Source: Deltaproteobacteria bacterium YD0425bin51 (lineage in GTDB: Bacteria > Desulfobacterota > Desulfobacteria > Desulfobacterales > YD0425bin51). From it: 64,000 nt of DNA. Positions 24,214 through 34,229 of this stretch are shown piece by piece. The notes beneath the pieces are model-generated. The model was not told the origin of the DNA and searched no databases. It saw only the letters and a program-made list of their open reading frames with translations. The stretch covers positions 1 through 64,000 of the forward strand of contig PDZS01000025.1 in the NCBI GenBank assembly GCA_002753225.1, read 5' to 3'. The position numbers and the translations under genes are program-made. Positions within the stretch are counted from its first letter, which is position 1; each line of letters starts with the position of its first letter.

Positions 24214-25431
24214 ATGCCAGTAGCATCAATTGAAGAAGCAATCAAAGATATAAGAGATGGTAAAATGGTCATTTTATCTGATGATGAAGATCGTGAGAAT
24301 GAAGGCGATCTGACCATGGCTGCTGAAAAAATTACGCCGGAAGCAATAAACTTCATGGCTAAATATGGGAGAGGGCTTATTTGTCTTTCAATGACTGGAG
24401 AAAAAATTGACTCACTTAGACTTCCCATGATGGTTGGAAATAATTTGTCCAAATTTCAGACAGGTTTTACAGTATCAATAGAAGCAAGAGAAGGGGTAAC
24501 AACAGGAATATCTGCTGCTGATAGAGCAAAAACAATACTTACTGCTGTAAAAAAAGATGCAAGACCTTATGACTTGGTAAGTCCTGGACATATTTTTCCA
24601 CTAAGAGCTAGAGAAGGAGGGGTAATTGTTAGAGCAGGTCAAACTGAAGGTTCTGTTGATTTAGCAAGACTAGCAGGACTCACTCCAGCAGGTGTTATAT
24701 GTGAAATTATGGATGAAGACGGCACAATGGCTAGAATGCCATCTCTCGAAGAATTCAGCCAAAAACATAACATAAAAATATGCACAATAGCTGATCTTAT
24801 TGCTTATAGGATGAGAACAGAATCTTTTGTACAAAGAGCAGCTGAAACTGTTCTTCCGACATCATTTGCAGGAGAGTTTAAAATCGTTGTATATAAAAAC
24901 AATGTTGACGACCTTCTCCATATTGCTCTTATAAAAGGGAAAATTGAAAAGGAAAAACCTGTCCTTGTAAGAGTTCATTCAGAGTGCTTAACCGGAGATA
25001 TTTTCGGCTCTCTTCGCTGCGACTGTGGAGATCAGCTGCAAAGCGCAATGGAAATGATTGACCGTGAAGGCTCAGGCATACTTCTATATATTCGTCAAGA
25101 AGGCCGTGGAATTGGTCTTGTTAATAAACTTAAAGCTTATGCGCTTCAGGATCAAGGGTTTGACACTGTTGAGGCAAATGAAAAATTAGGATTTAAGCCA
25201 GATTTAAGAAATTACGGCATTGGAGCACAAATTTTAGTTGATCTTGGCGTAAGAAAAATGAGACTTCTTACTAACAACCCAAAAAAAATGATAGGGCTTG
25301 AAGGATACAAATTAAGTATAGTCGAACAAATACCTATTCAGATAGTACCAAATGAACATAATAAAGGTTATCTTTCATGTAAGAAATTTAAAATGGGACA
25401 TCTATTAAGCATTGACGAAAAGGAAGAATAA
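24214..25431 (+). CDS. ribBA: RibBA: DHBP synthase and GTP cyclohydrolase II
   Basis: A 405-residue fusion. The N-terminal DHBP synthase domain (about 1-200) has [17 protein letters not shown] and later [15 protein letters not shown]. The C-terminal GTP cyclohydrolase II domain (about 205-400) has the zinc Cys residues in [18 protein letters not shown] and [20 protein letters not shown]. It feeds both branches of riboflavin synthesis. The downstream ribH starts one base after the stop. Confidence 0.95.
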   Translation: MPVASIEEAIKDIRDGKMVILSDDEDRENEGDLTMAAEKITPEAINFMAKYGRGLICLSMTGEKIDSLRLPMMVGNNLSKFQTGFTVSIEAREGVTTGISAADRAKTILTAVKKDARPYDLVSPGHIFPLRAREGGVIVRAGQTEGSVDLARLAGLTPAGVICEIMDEDGTMARMPSLEEFSQKHNIKICTIADLIAYRMRTESFVQRAAETVLPTSFAGEFKIVVYKNNVDDLLHIALIKGKIEKEKPVLVRVHSECLTGDIFGSLRCDCGDQLQSAMEMIDREGSGILLYIRQEGRGIGLVNKLKAYALQDQGFDTVEANEKLGFKPDLRNYGIGAQILVDLGVRKMRLLTNNPKKMIGLEGYKLSIVEQIPIQIVPNEHNKGYLSCKKFKMGHLLSIDEKEE

Positions 25432-25432
25432 A

Positions 25433-25909
25433 ATGCCAAAAATAATTGAAGCTAATTTACAGGCTGAAGGTAAAAAATTTGCAATAATTGCAAGCAGGTT
25501 TAATGATTTTATAACAGACAGGCTAGTTGGCGGAGCTGTTGATGCACTGACTAGAAGTGGAGCAAAGGATGAAAATATTGAAATAGTAAAAGTACCTGGT
25601 TCCTTTGAAATCCCTCTTATTGCAAAAAAAATAGCCGCCAAAAAAAAACATGATGCAATAATATGTCTTGGAGCAGTAATAAGAGGTTCTACTCCACATT
25701 TTGAATATGTTAGCTCTGAAGTATCAAAAGGGATTGCTGCAGTTAGTCTCGATTACGGCATTCCAGTAATTTTTGGCATTCTAACAACTGATAATATAGA
25801 GCAAGCTATTGAACGGGCTGGAACAAAAGCAGGCAATAAAGGATGGAATGCTGCCATATCTGCAATAGAAATGGCAAACCTTATAGATGTTATAGATAAA
25901 CATAAATAA
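25433..25909 (+). CDS. ribH: 6,7-dimethyl-8-ribityllumazine synthase
   Basis: A 158-residue enzyme starting [19 protein letters not shown]. The motifs [36 protein letters not shown] and [17 protein letters not shown] are typical. The ATG at 25433 is preferred because AAGGAAG lies just ahead inside ribBA; a longer upstream TTG start overlaps ribBA needlessly. It completes the riboflavin set ribD-ribE-ribBA-ribH. Confidence 0.94.
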   Translation: MPKIIEANLQAEGKKFAIIASRFNDFITDRLVGGAVDALTRSGAKDENIEIVKVPGSFEIPLIAKKIAAKKKHDAIICLGAVIRGSTPHFEYVSSEVSKGIAAVSLDYGIPVIFGILTTDNIEQAIERAGTKAGNKGWNAAISAIEMANLIDVIDKHK

Positions 25910-25911
25910 CT

Positions 25912-26364
25912 ATGGGTACTCGCCGTAAATCAAGAGAATTTGCATTACAAGCGCTCTTTTACATGGATACGATACAAGATAGTGCAAAAGAAGTGTTTGA
26001 GCTTTTTTGCACAAATTTTAATCCTGACCCTCAAATAGTGCCTTTTGCAGAGAAGATCATAGAAGGTGTGATTCAGGCTCAAAATGAGCTTGATGCAATA
26101 ATAGAAAGATTTTCTGCAAACTGGAAAGTTTATCGTATGCCTACTGTTGACAGAAATATTCTTAGAATTGCATTGTATGAAATGTTATATTGTACGGATA
26201 TCCCATATAAAGTAGCTATAAACGAAGCTATTGATATAGCAAAAGATTTTAGTAGTGAAGAGTCAGGCGCTTTTGTAAACGGAATACTTGACAGTATTCG
26301 TATAGCGCAAGAAAAAGGAGACATAAGCAATCAACTAAAAAAATTTAAGGAGAAAGAAATATGA
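25912..26364 (+). CDS. nusB: transcription antitermination factor NusB
   Basis: A 150-residue all-helical protein starting [18 protein letters not shown], with [16 protein letters not shown] and [18 protein letters not shown] in the C-terminal half. It joins NusE in antitermination of rRNA operons. It follows ribH by 2 bases, the classical position, and its stop overlaps trpB (ATGA). Confidence 0.94.
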   Translation: MGTRRKSREFALQALFYMDTIQDSAKEVFELFCTNFNPDPQIVPFAEKIIEGVIQAQNELDAIIERFSANWKVYRMPTVDRNILRIALYEMLYCTDIPYKVAINEAIDIAKDFSSEESGAFVNGILDSIRIAQEKGDISNQLKKFKEKEI

Positions 26365-27737
26365 ATGTCAAAAAAGTCTTTTTGACTCAAGATGAAATAC
26401 CTAGAAAATGGTATAATATTCTTGCAGACATAAAAATGAATCCACCACTTGGTCCTGATGGAAAACCAGTTTCCCCTGATGCTCTTTCAAAAGTTTTCCC
26501 AATGAATCTAATTGAGCAGGAAGTAAGCTCAGAGAGATGGATAGATATTCCAGAAGAAGTTTTAAACGTTCTCTGCATATGGAGACCTTCTCCATTAGTT
26601 AGAGCTTACTCTTTGGAAAAAGCATTAAAAACACCAGCTAGAATCTATTTTAAAGATGAATCATTAAGTCCTCCAGGAAGCCATAAACCAAATACTGCTG
26701 TACCCCAGGCTTATTACAATAAAGTGTTTGGAATCAAAAAAATAGTTACAGAAACAGGGGCTGGACAATGGGGGAGCGCTCTTGCTTTTGCATGTTCGCA
26801 ATATGGACTTGAGTGCCAAGTATATATGGTAAAAATAAGTTTTGAACAGAAACCATACCGTAAATCCATGATGCAGGCATGGGGCGCAAAATGTATTGCA
26901 AGCCCTAGCATGCAAACAAAAGCGGGCCGGGATATTTTAGCAAAAACTCCTGATTCACCTGGCAGTCTTGGCATTGCCATCAGTGAAGCAGTTGAAGCTG
27001 CTGTGTCTGACGAAAGCGGACAAACCCGTTATTCTTTAGGGAGCGTTTTAAATCATGTTCTTTTGCACCAAACAATAATTGGACTTGAAGCAAAAAAGCA
27101 AATGGAAAAAATTGGTGAATATCCAGATGTAATTATTGGATGCGCAGGTGGTGGAAGCAATTTTGCAGGACTTGCATTCCCATTTGTTCATGACAAAATT
27201 AATGGAAAACAAATTGAAATATATCCAGTAGAGCCTGCAGCATGTCCTACGCTCACAAGAGCTCCTTTTGTTTATGATCATGGCGATTCAGCAGGATATA
27301 CACCTCTTTTACCTATGCATAGTCTCGGACATAATTTTATGCCGGCTCCTATTCATGCAGGTGGCTTACGTTATCATGGCATGGCTCCTACTGTATGCCA
27401 ATTGGTTGTAGAAGGTCTTATTTCTCCAAAGGCCGTAAATCAGGTTGAAGCTTATGAAGCAGCAGTTTTGTCTGCAAGAACAGAAGGTATTATTCCTGCT
27501 CCAGAAACATCCCATGCTTTAGCATATGTTATTGATGAAGCAAAAAAAGCAAAAGAAGAAGGGAAAGAAAAAGTTATACTATTTAATTGGAGTGGACATG
27601 GACTTTTAGACCTTGCTGCTTATGAAAAATATTTTGCAGGAGAGTTAAAAAACTTTTCATTATCTGATGAAGAATTATTAGAAGCAGAAAAAGTTTTTGA
27701 AAAATATCCTAAACCAATGAAATTATATAGTAAATAA
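26361..27737 (+). CDS. trpB: TrpB2-type tryptophan synthase beta chain
   Basis: A 458-residue PLP enzyme, longer than TrpB1 proteins and with the N-terminal extension of the TrpB2 group. The PLP Lys is in [14 protein letters not shown]. The phosphate-binding loop is [17 protein letters not shown], and [14 protein letters not shown] lines the active site. It condenses indole and serine to tryptophan. No trpA is adjacent, so it likely works alone as an indole-salvage enzyme, as proposed for TrpB2 proteins. It is coupled to nusB by ATGA overlap. Confidence 0.9.
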   Translation: MNVKKVFLTQDEIPRKWYNILADIKMNPPLGPDGKPVSPDALSKVFPMNLIEQEVSSERWIDIPEEVLNVLCIWRPSPLVRAYSLEKALKTPARIYFKDESLSPPGSHKPNTAVPQAYYNKVFGIKKIVTETGAGQWGSALAFACSQYGLECQVYMVKISFEQKPYRKSMMQAWGAKCIASPSMQTKAGRDILAKTPDSPGSLGIAISEAVEAAVSDESGQTRYSLGSVLNHVLLHQTIIGLEAKKQMEKIGEYPDVIIGCAGGGSNFAGLAFPFVHDKINGKQIEIYPVEPAACPTLTRAPFVYDHGDSAGYTPLLPMHSLGHNFMPAPIHAGGLRYHGMAPTVCQLVVEGLISPKAVNQVEAYEAAVLSARTEGIIPAPETSHALAYVIDEAKKAKEEGKEKVILFNWSGHGLLDLAAYEKYFAGELKNFSLSDEELLEAEKVFEKYPKPMKLYSK

Positions 27738-27750
27738 TTTGGAGGTTGTC

Positions 27751-28371
27751 TTGATTATTAAAGAATTGCCAGTTGGAACAATTATGGCAAATTGTTTTAT
27801 TTTAGGCTGTGAAAAAACAAAAGAAGGAGTAGTAATAGATCCAGGAGATGAAGTAGATAAAATATTGCTCTACCTTGCTAATTTAAAAATTACAGTAAAA
27901 TATATTATCAACACGCATGGGCATTTTGATCATGTTGGAGGAAACAAGAGGTTAAAAACTGTAACTAACGCTTCTCTTGTAATTCATCAACTAGATGCTC
28001 CAATGCTTTCTATTATTTCTTATAGCGCTGCATCTTTTGGGCTTTCAGGAGAAAATTCTCCCCCACCAGATATGACCGTTGTAGATGGAGATATAATTAA
28101 TTTTGGAAATGCTTCACTTAAAGTAATTCATACTCCTGGTCATACAAAAGGGGGAATCTCACTTTATTCAGAAGGAAATGTTTTTGTAGGCGACACTCTA
28201 TTTGCTGGTTCTATTGGCCGAACAGATTTTCCAGGTGGAGATTATCAAACCTTAATTGACAGCATAAAAGAAAAACTTCTTCCATTAGGAGATCATGTGA
28301 AAGTATATACAGGCCATGGTCCTCAGACTACCATAGGACAAGAAAGACGTTATAATCCATTTTTGAACTAA
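27751..28371 (+). CDS. MBL-fold hydrolase, glyoxalase II-like
   Basis: A 206-residue metallo-beta-lactamase-fold protein. The metal-binding motif is INTHGHFDHVGGN. Further ligands are His in VIHTPGHTKGGISL, Asp in VFVGDTLFAGSIGRTDFPGG and His in VYTGHGPQT. It probably hydrolyses a thioester or similar. The TTG at 27751 is chosen because GGAGG lies 5 bases upstream; a TTG at 27739 lies inside that site. It is the last gene of the operon, before a terminator. Confidence 0.85.
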   Translation: MIIKELPVGTIMANCFILGCEKTKEGVVIDPGDEVDKILLYLANLKITVKYIINTHGHFDHVGGNKRLKTVTNASLVIHQLDAPMLSIISYSAASFGLSGENSPPPDMTVVDGDIINFGNASLKVIHTPGHTKGGISLYSEGNVFVGDTLFAGSIGRTDFPGGDYQTLIDSIKEKLLPLGDHVKVYTGHGPQTTIGQERRYNPFLN

Positions 28372-28383
28372 TTTTAAAAAATT

Positions 28384-28413
28384 AAGCGCATGGTTACTTC
28401 CCATGCGCTTTTA
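28384..28413 (+). terminator. strong intrinsic terminator of the rpmF-nusB-trpB operon
   Basis: AAGCGCATGG (28384-28393) pairs perfectly with CCATGCGCTT (28401-28410) around a 7-base loop and is followed by TTTT. It lies 12 bases after the stop of the MBL-fold gene and ends the long core operon. Confidence 0.88.
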
Positions 28414-28480
28414 CAAATTAGTCTCTTAACACTCTCCTAACTCCCTTTTTGAAAAAATTGTAGCTTTATAATTTTGATAT

Positions 28481-28640
28481 CATCATGTTTATAAACTTTA
28501 AATTATGAACATATAAATTTTTATTGTTTATAAATACATGTTCCTAAAATATGATATTGAAATACTATTGTTTAAAAATTTTTATGAAATATATTATAGA
28601 ATAAATGTGTTATAAAGTTATTATCATTTTTAACAAAGAC
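28481..28640 (+). repeat. left copy of a ~150-bp diverged direct repeat
   Basis: This AT-rich gap resembles 33520-33675 over most of its length and in the same order. Shared blocks include ATGTTTATAA, TGTTTATAAATA and a 24-base segment ending TTATAAAGTTATTAT (28601-28624 against 33642-33665, two differences). Short inverted repeats (GAACAT at 28507-28512 with ATGTTC) lie inside. No gene is seen between 28414 and 28696. Confidence 0.6.
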
Positions 28641-28696
28641 GTATATATAGGTTGTTATATTAAAATAAAAAATACTAACTAAGCGATAAATATAAA

Positions 28697-30175
28697 ATGA
28701 ATTTAACAGAAGAACAAAAAAATATTATAACTACAGATTTAAATCGAGGTGAAATTCTTAAGGTTGTTGCGTTTGCTGGTACTGGGAAAACTACTACTTT
28801 AATTCAATATGCTAAATACCGTCCTCATTTAAGGTTTCTTTATGTAGCATTCAATAAATCTGTCCAATTGGAGGCAAGCTCTAAATTCCCATCTAATGTA
28901 GTTTGCAAAACAGCACATAGTCTTGCATGGAAAGATTTTGGGTCAAAATATAAGGATAAAATCATACCAAACTTAAAAGCTAATACTGTAGTAGATGTTT
29001 TAGATTTACCTGATTACTTGTCTGCTCAGTTTACGATAGATACATTAATAAGATATTTAATTTCATCTGATGATGTTATTTCAAAACGTCACATCCCTAT
29101 GCTTGCCTTTGAATGTTATAGCGATAAAAAAAAAACTGTGCCTAATTTTGTAGAACTTGCAAATAACCTATGGAAAAGTATGCGCGATCAAACAACTTCC
29201 GAGATAGGAATGCTTCATGATGGATATCTAAAGCTATATCAGCTTTCTCAACCATTTTTAAGGTTTGATTATATTTTACTTGATGAAGCACAAGATATAA
29301 ACCCAGTCATAAAGGATATTGTTTTATCACAATTCTGTCCCAGAATTATTGTAGGGGATCCTCATCAACAGATATATTCTTTTAGAGGAGCGTCTAATAT
29401 TATTCAGGAAATTGAAAGTGATAAAACACTTTACCTTACCCATAGTTTTCGTTTTGGGAACCAAATAGCTAGTGTTGCCAATCAAATTTTAAACACATTC
29501 AAAAATGAGAGGAATAAATTAGTTGGCTTAAAAGGAGAAGGAACAATTGGCACAATTCCAGAAAATTATACAACAATAGCAAGAACAAACGCCAGCATAT
29601 TCGATGAAGCTGCGAGTTTATACAAAAATAAAAAAATTGCTTTTATAGGCGGTGTAGAAGGGTATAGATTTGATGAAATTGTTGACACTTATTATCTTTA
29701 TTCTAATAAAAAATCAAAAATTCAAAATCCTTATATAAAAAGCTTTGACACTTATTTTAAAATGAAAGATTTTGCAGAAGAGGTTCAAGATTTAGAGATA
29801 CTTAGCCGCTGTGGGGTAGTTGATAGATATAAAGAAAAAATTTTAAAGATAGTTCCTGAAATCAAAAAAGCAGCAGTAGAAGTAAATAAAGCAGAAGTGG
29901 TTTTTACTACAGCACATAAGGCTAAAGGATTAGAATTTGATAATGTTAAGCTTCTTGATGATTTTCCAATAGTTGTTAAAAATAAAAAACTTGTAGATAA
30001 TAAGGAAATACCAAATGACGAATTTAATTTAATGTATGTATCTGTAACAAGAGCTAAAGAGAAACTAAAACTATCTAAGAATCTTGAAGATTTTATTGAT
30101 TTGAATAATAAAACTGTGCCTGCTGAAAGCAATAATAAAAAGGGAAGATCCGTAATGAAGCGAGTGAAAAATTGA
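28697..30175 (+). CDS. UvrD/FBH1-like superfamily 1 DNA helicase
   Basis: A 492-residue helicase. Walker A is VVAFAGTGKTTTLIQYA and motif II is ILLDEAQDINPVI. Motif III is IVGDPHQQIYSFRGA, a later motif is FTTAHKAKGLEFDNV, and motif VI is LMYVSVTRAKEKL. It is shorter than UvrD/PcrA (about 720 residues) and lacks the large 2B insertions, resembling the compact FBH1-like group. It unwinds DNA, probably in repair or recombination. It stands alone between the left direct repeat and the GH17 gene. Confidence 0.85.
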   Translation: MNLTEEQKNIITTDLNRGEILKVVAFAGTGKTTTLIQYAKYRPHLRFLYVAFNKSVQLEASSKFPSNVVCKTAHSLAWKDFGSKYKDKIIPNLKANTVVDVLDLPDYLSAQFTIDTLIRYLISSDDVISKRHIPMLAFECYSDKKKTVPNFVELANNLWKSMRDQTTSEIGMLHDGYLKLYQLSQPFLRFDYILLDEAQDINPVIKDIVLSQFCPRIIVGDPHQQIYSFRGASNIIQEIESDKTLYLTHSFRFGNQIASVANQILNTFKNERNKLVGLKGEGTIGTIPENYTTIARTNASIFDEAASLYKNKKIAFIGGVEGYRFDEIVDTYYLYSNKKSKIQNPYIKSFDTYFKMKDFAEEVQDLEILSRCGVVDRYKEKILKIVPEIKKAAVEVNKAEVVFTTAHKAKGLEFDNVKLLDDFPIVVKNKKLVDNKEIPNDEFNLMYVSVTRAKEKLKLSKNLEDFIDLNNKTVPAESNNKKGRSVMKRVKN

Positions 30176-30249
30176 CTTACTATTGATAGAATTTGAAACA
30201 AATTAATAAATTTTTCAATCTTATCACTTTAACAAAATTCAAGAATTTA

Positions 30250-31923
30250 ATGATTCAGCATTTATTAAACAGAACTGGTAAAATAAAGTCCAACAATCAA
30301 CTCATATTTGTTTTTATTTTTGGACTATTAGAGCTTGTCAATTTTGGATTTTGGTATTTTCCAAATCGTACAATACCTATGGATAATCCTTATTTGGATG
30401 ATGGTCTTATAAAAAGCTTTTCATTTGCTCCTTTTAGAAGAGGGCAAGATCCCTCTATTAATATTCATCCAACTCACGAACAGATCGATTCTGATTTAAA
30501 TGTTTTAAAAGGCATTGTATCAGAAGTTCGTACATATGGTGCAAGAGGTGGTTTAGAGATTGTGCCTGCTTTAGCCTCTAAATATGGGATGACTGTCATT
30601 CATAGTGCATGGATTAAAGGGGCTAACAATGAAGCAGAGATTTTGTCTTTAATTGATCAAGCAAATAGATATCCAGATACAATAAAACGGGTAATAGTCG
30701 GTAATGAAGTACTTCTACGCAAAGATCTCAAAGTGCAGGAACTTGCAGATATAATACGCAGGGTACGTACCTCTGTCAAACAGCCTGTATCTTATGCTGA
30801 TGTATGGAATATATGGTTAAAATATCCGGAACTGGCAAAAGAAGTAGATTATATTACAATCCATATTTTACCATATTGGGATGATAATCCCATAGATGTC
30901 AATAAAGCAATGGATCATATAAAGGTCATCTACAGTAAAATTCATGAGACATTTCCAGATAAGCCAATTTTAATAGGAGAAGTTGGATGGCCAACAGCGG
31001 GACGTTCAAGAGAAAGAGCAGTTCCTAGCTTAGTAAATGCTGCTCAATTTCATAATTCATTTCTTAATATAGCAAAGCATTCTAACTGGGACTATAATGT
31101 TATAGAAGCCTTTGACCAGATATGGAAGATTAAACATGAAGGCACAGTTGGTGGACATTGGGGATTAATGGACAGCAACAGGAAACCAAAATTTAAATTT
31201 GGTAAACCAGTTTCTGAAAATCCATATTGGCTGACTGGTTTTATAGCTTCCAGCTTGCTATCCATTATAAGCTTTATTTGGGGGGAACATAAAAACAGGT
31301 TAACCAAAATAGTTGAGCATGCAGTCTTTGCTGTCTTGTGCCAAATGCTTGCTGTTATGATAATAGTATCATTATTTCATAGCTTAAAATTTGATTTTTT
31401 TAGTAATATTGAATTTATAGAGGAATTATTAAAATGGAGTTTACAGTTAGCATTATCTTTTTTTGTCATAACAGAAGCTAAAAACAAGTTTAATCAAACT
31501 GTCTCAATAAACAAGCATAGAGATATAAATACAATAATCATCGATTTTGTAGTCTTACTGTTTATCTTCTTAGCAATATATAAGACAGCTATGCTTATAT
31601 TTGATGGTAGATATCGTAATTTTCCTACTAATGATTTTCTTGTGCCTGCTTTTGGAGTGCTTTTTGGGAGATGGATGATTGATCTTATAGTAACAAAGCA
31701 AAAGTTTATGCTTAAAGAGGCAACTTATTTCAGAATTTTAGCTGAAATAGGATTAATTTTGATGCTTATATCTGGTACAATTTGTATTATTTATTTGGAA
31801 AAATTAACAAATTTAGAAGCTGTCATTTGGGGGGGAACTTTACTTACATTAAGCTTACCTCGTATAGCAACTGCCTATGATCTGATAAGAAGACTAAATT
31901 TTAATACCCGCCTTCTAGTTTAA
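30250..31923 (+). CDS. membrane-anchored GH17-like glucan hydrolase/transferase
   Basis: A 557-residue protein. One membrane segment near residues 15-35 is followed by an outer catalytic domain (about 50-330) like glycoside hydrolase family 17. The acid/base Glu lies in RVIVGNEVLLRKDL and the nucleophile Glu in KPILIGEVGWPTAGRS. SYADVWNIWLKYPELA and GHWGLMDSNRKPKF are also family-like. About six membrane segments follow (about 345-550). It probably trims or transfers beta-1,3-glucan chains outside the inner membrane, as NdvC-type enzymes do. The ATG at 30250 is preferred over a TTG at 30193. Its 3' end overlaps the convergent next gene by 23 bases. Confidence 0.78.
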   Translation: MIQHLLNRTGKIKSNNQLIFVFIFGLLELVNFGFWYFPNRTIPMDNPYLDDGLIKSFSFAPFRRGQDPSINIHPTHEQIDSDLNVLKGIVSEVRTYGARGGLEIVPALASKYGMTVIHSAWIKGANNEAEILSLIDQANRYPDTIKRVIVGNEVLLRKDLKVQELADIIRRVRTSVKQPVSYADVWNIWLKYPELAKEVDYITIHILPYWDDNPIDVNKAMDHIKVIYSKIHETFPDKPILIGEVGWPTAGRSRERAVPSLVNAAQFHNSFLNIAKHSNWDYNVIEAFDQIWKIKHEGTVGGHWGLMDSNRKPKFKFGKPVSENPYWLTGFIASSLLSIISFIWGEHKNRLTKIVEHAVFAVLCQMLAVMIIVSLFHSLKFDFFSNIEFIEELLKWSLQLALSFFVITEAKNKFNQTVSINKHRDINTIIIDFVVLLFIFLAIYKTAMLIFDGRYRNFPTNDFLVPAFGVLFGRWMIDLIVTKQKFMLKEATYFRILAEIGLILMLISGTICIIYLEKLTNLEAVIWGGTLLTLSLPRIATAYDLIRRLNFNTRLLV

Positions 31924-32836
31924 CAGTAAAATTCATCCTCTCTATATTTGGACAACCATCTTTTCTTTGTTCAAGATTGAAGCTTTCAATTGTAAGTGTT
32001 CCACGGCCAAAACGCTTAACATTTTCTATTTCATCAACTGTCACAGATCTTGCTGCTTTTGATCCATCAATTTTTTTGCCTACTTCAGGTGAAAAAATAA
32101 ATTTTCTTGGATTTTCTGGACATGTTTCAGCTTTATAGCTTCGAGAAGAGCAATTATAAGGATTACCTGACAGATGCCAACCTTCAATTTCTCTAGGATT
32201 TGGGGCAAAATGGAGTGGTGGTGTCAGTCTTGAAAGATTTTCCTCCCTGCCATACTCCTTAATAACAATTTCCCACCCTGTTGAATTAGGTTCCAGGATA
32301 AACTCAAAACGAGAACCAAAAGGGCGTTTGAAACGTTCTCCTGCTTTGATTTGCTTTGAAAAATTTTCACTAAAAAATGGATACAAAAATCTACTAACAA
32401 ATTCCTTAACTGGTATCCTTTTTATCTGATTTTCTTCTCCATCAATACTCCCCACAACATAATCATTTTGAACTCGAAGCCAGTATTCTCCGCAATGGGA
32501 AATAGCTAATCCTTTGCCTGGCTTTGATCCTGGACCATTCAATGCTAATATCCATTCACTGCCTGGAGGGAAACCTTCCATAGCAGGTCTGCAAAACATT
32601 CCATCTCCCATTTGAACAACCATTCCAGAATCCAAAACAGCTCCTTTCAGTGTTTCCAATATTAAAACATCCATGGTCGGAGATTGACCTGGATGATGGC
32701 GAATAATCTTGCCCCTGATAACTAAAAGGGCACCCTTTGACACCTTAAGGAAAGGACCATTCCATGAGCAGGAACAAGCAATAGTATTAGATATAATCCT
32801 AAAAAAGAATAGTTCTAAAAAAAATAAAAATATCAT
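31901..32836 (-). CDS. secreted protein with N-terminal TIMP/NTR-like domain
   Basis: About 311 residues from the ATG at 32836. A signal peptide (MIFLFFLELFFFRIISNTIA) is followed immediately by CSCSWNGPFL. A mature N-terminus starting Cys-x-Cys, then VIRGKIIRHHP, an ILETLKG strand and a further Cys pair (FCRPAMEG, SHCGEYW), is the arrangement of netrin/TIMP-like OB-fold domains. The C-terminal half is not recognised. A frame start at 32881 lies inside the upstream gene and would bury the signal peptide. Function unknown; such domains often bind proteases or other proteins. Confidence 0.55.
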   Translation of the reverse strand: MIFLFFLELFFFRIISNTIACSCSWNGPFLKVSKGALLVIRGKIIRHHPGQSPTMDVLILETLKGAVLDSGMVVQMGDGMFCRPAMEGFPPGSEWILALNGPGSKPGKGLAISHCGEYWLRVQNDYVVGSIDGEENQIKRIPVKEFVSRFLYPFFSENFSKQIKAGERFKRPFGSRFEFILEPNSTGWEIVIKEYGREENLSRLTPPLHFAPNPREIEGWHLSGNPYNCSSRSYKAETCPENPRKFIFSPEVGKKIDGSKAARSVTVDEIENVKRFGRGTLTIESFNLEQRKDGCPNIERMNFTVKLEGGY

Positions 32837-32849
32837 TAATTTTTTTATT

Positions 32850-33500
32850 TTAAGGACGCCCTTTACCTTCCAGATAGACATATTCTTGTTCCTCCATATC
32901 TTTGGCTATACATAAAATCAATTGATTAGTAGATGACCTGGCGTTATCAAGAGATTCTCTATACTTACTCGCAAGGATTGAAGAAATATGTTTATTACCT
33001 TCAGACAAAGCAGCTTCAAATCCTGCCCTTAGTCTATGGGCTTTGAATAAATAGAGAAATGTAGTTATTTTTGCATTTGGATGTTTGGAAATCCACTTAT
33101 CAACAAAATCTGCTTCAGCTAAAGGTCCTTCACTCATACCCTCCCATTCTATATGTAGAGGTACTGCAAAAGCAAAATCTTTTGCCTCATCCCTTGTTTT
33201 TTCACCCATTATCGTAACTATCTGCTCCAGCAGATTAAGTTTCCTTGAATTCACAGCACTCTCTGTACCTGAGGGGCTATTATTCAACCTAATGTATGAT
33301 TTAGGAGATATGGTGTCAAAATACTTTTTGATACATATTTGTCTACCTTTCAAATCAGTTAACTTTTTTAGTTCTTTTACCGGGTGAACTCCAAAAAAAA
33401 CTATCTCTGAAATAGAGATTGACTTCAAAGATTCTGCAAAAACAAATTCCAAAGTAAACACTGCAAAAACAAATAAATATATATAAACTTTAGTAATCAT
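32850..33500 (-). CDS. secreted protein of unknown function
   Basis: A 216-residue protein with a signal peptide (ITKVYIYLFVFAVFTLEFVF, cleavage likely after FAE or FA). The mature part is largely helical and charged, with KKYFDTISPKSYIRLNNSPS and FVDKWISKHPNAKITTFLYL. No family was recognised. It lies just upstream of the TIMP-like gene on the same strand and is probably co-transcribed with it. It contains few Cys, so the two are not paralogues. Confidence 0.6.
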   Translation of the reverse strand: MITKVYIYLFVFAVFTLEFVFAESLKSISISEIVFFGVHPVKELKKLTDLKGRQICIKKYFDTISPKSYIRLNNSPSGTESAVNSRKLNLLEQIVTIMGEKTRDEAKDFAFAVPLHIEWEGMSEGPLAEADFVDKWISKHPNAKITTFLYLFKAHRLRAGFEAALSEGNKHISSILASKYRESLDNARSSTNQLILCIAKDMEEQEYVYLEGKGRP

Positions 33501-33519
33501 AGTTCAATGAAGCTCCTGT

Positions 33520-33675
33520 CATAATAATGTTTATAACTTTCAAAATATAAACATATTATTTTTTTATGTTTATAAATATAAATGTAGAAATATTTTTATA
33601 TAAGTATTATTGTCAAAAAAAAGTAAAAAATGAATAGTAAAATAAATATATTATAAAGTTATTATTGTTTTAAAC
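33520..33675 (+). repeat. right copy of the ~150-bp diverged direct repeat
   Basis: Resembles 28481-28640 in the same orientation. A clear inverted repeat is ATAAACATA (33546-33554) with TATGTTTAT (33565-33573). No gene is supported between 33501 and 33837; plus-strand open codons here are opposite rpsT and have no family features. Confidence 0.6.
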
Positions 33676-33837
33676 ATGCTTTAATTTGTATAATATAATA
33701 TATAAATAAAAAGTCTATATAACAACAAATAACAAAAAAAATAGATTATATCTAAAAATGAATGTAAATAGAAAATCTATAAAGAAGGGAATTTGTTGGT
33801 TTGAGGTTAAAAAGTTACCTACAAACCAACAAATTAA

Positions 33838-34107
33838 TTATTTTGAGATGGTTTTGTTTATTAATTTGGATAGTCTAGAAATTTTTCTAGAGGCAGCTCT
33901 TTTGTGTATTACGCCTTTGTTGGCAGCTTTTTGTATTAAAGATTGCGCGCTGTTTAAATTAGTTTTTGCAGCTTCTATAGTTTTTTCAGAAGCATTGCTT
34001 TTTACTTCTTTTATGATATTTTTTACTCTAGTTTTTACGGCTCTATTTCTTGCGCGTTTTTTTTCATTTTGCCGAGCCTGTTTTATAGCTGATTTATGAT
34101 TAGCCAA
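33838..34107 (-). CDS. rpsT: ribosomal protein bS20
   Basis: An 89-residue very basic helical protein of the small ribosomal subunit: ANHKSAIKQARQNEKKRARN at the start and a conserved KGVIHKRAASRKISRLSKLI in the C-terminal helix. AAAGGAG precedes the ATG on the minus strand. It stands alone, divergent from the large GGDEF gene. Confidence 0.96.
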   Translation of the reverse strand: MANHKSAIKQARQNEKKRARNRAVKTRVKNIIKEVKSNASEKTIEAAKTNLNSAQSLIQKAANKGVIHKRAASRKISRLSKLINKTISK

Positions 34108-34229
34108 ATTTGTAAACTCCTTTCATATATAGTTTTTTAAATATATAAAGATATATAACAAATAAATTTATGTCAAGAAGTTATTTAAAGCTTTGATTTT
34201 TTCTTTTTAATCTTAAATAATATATACTT

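Noticed and set aside
28697..30175. Helicase as part of a known defence system
   Set aside because: No nuclease, TerB-like, SIR2, Old-type or other partner lies next to it; the neighbours are a glucanase-like gene and secreted proteins.
33758..34099. Plus-strand open frame of about 113 codons
   Set aside because: It lies opposite rpsT, which is unmistakable, and its hydrophobic product is the mirror of S20 codons.
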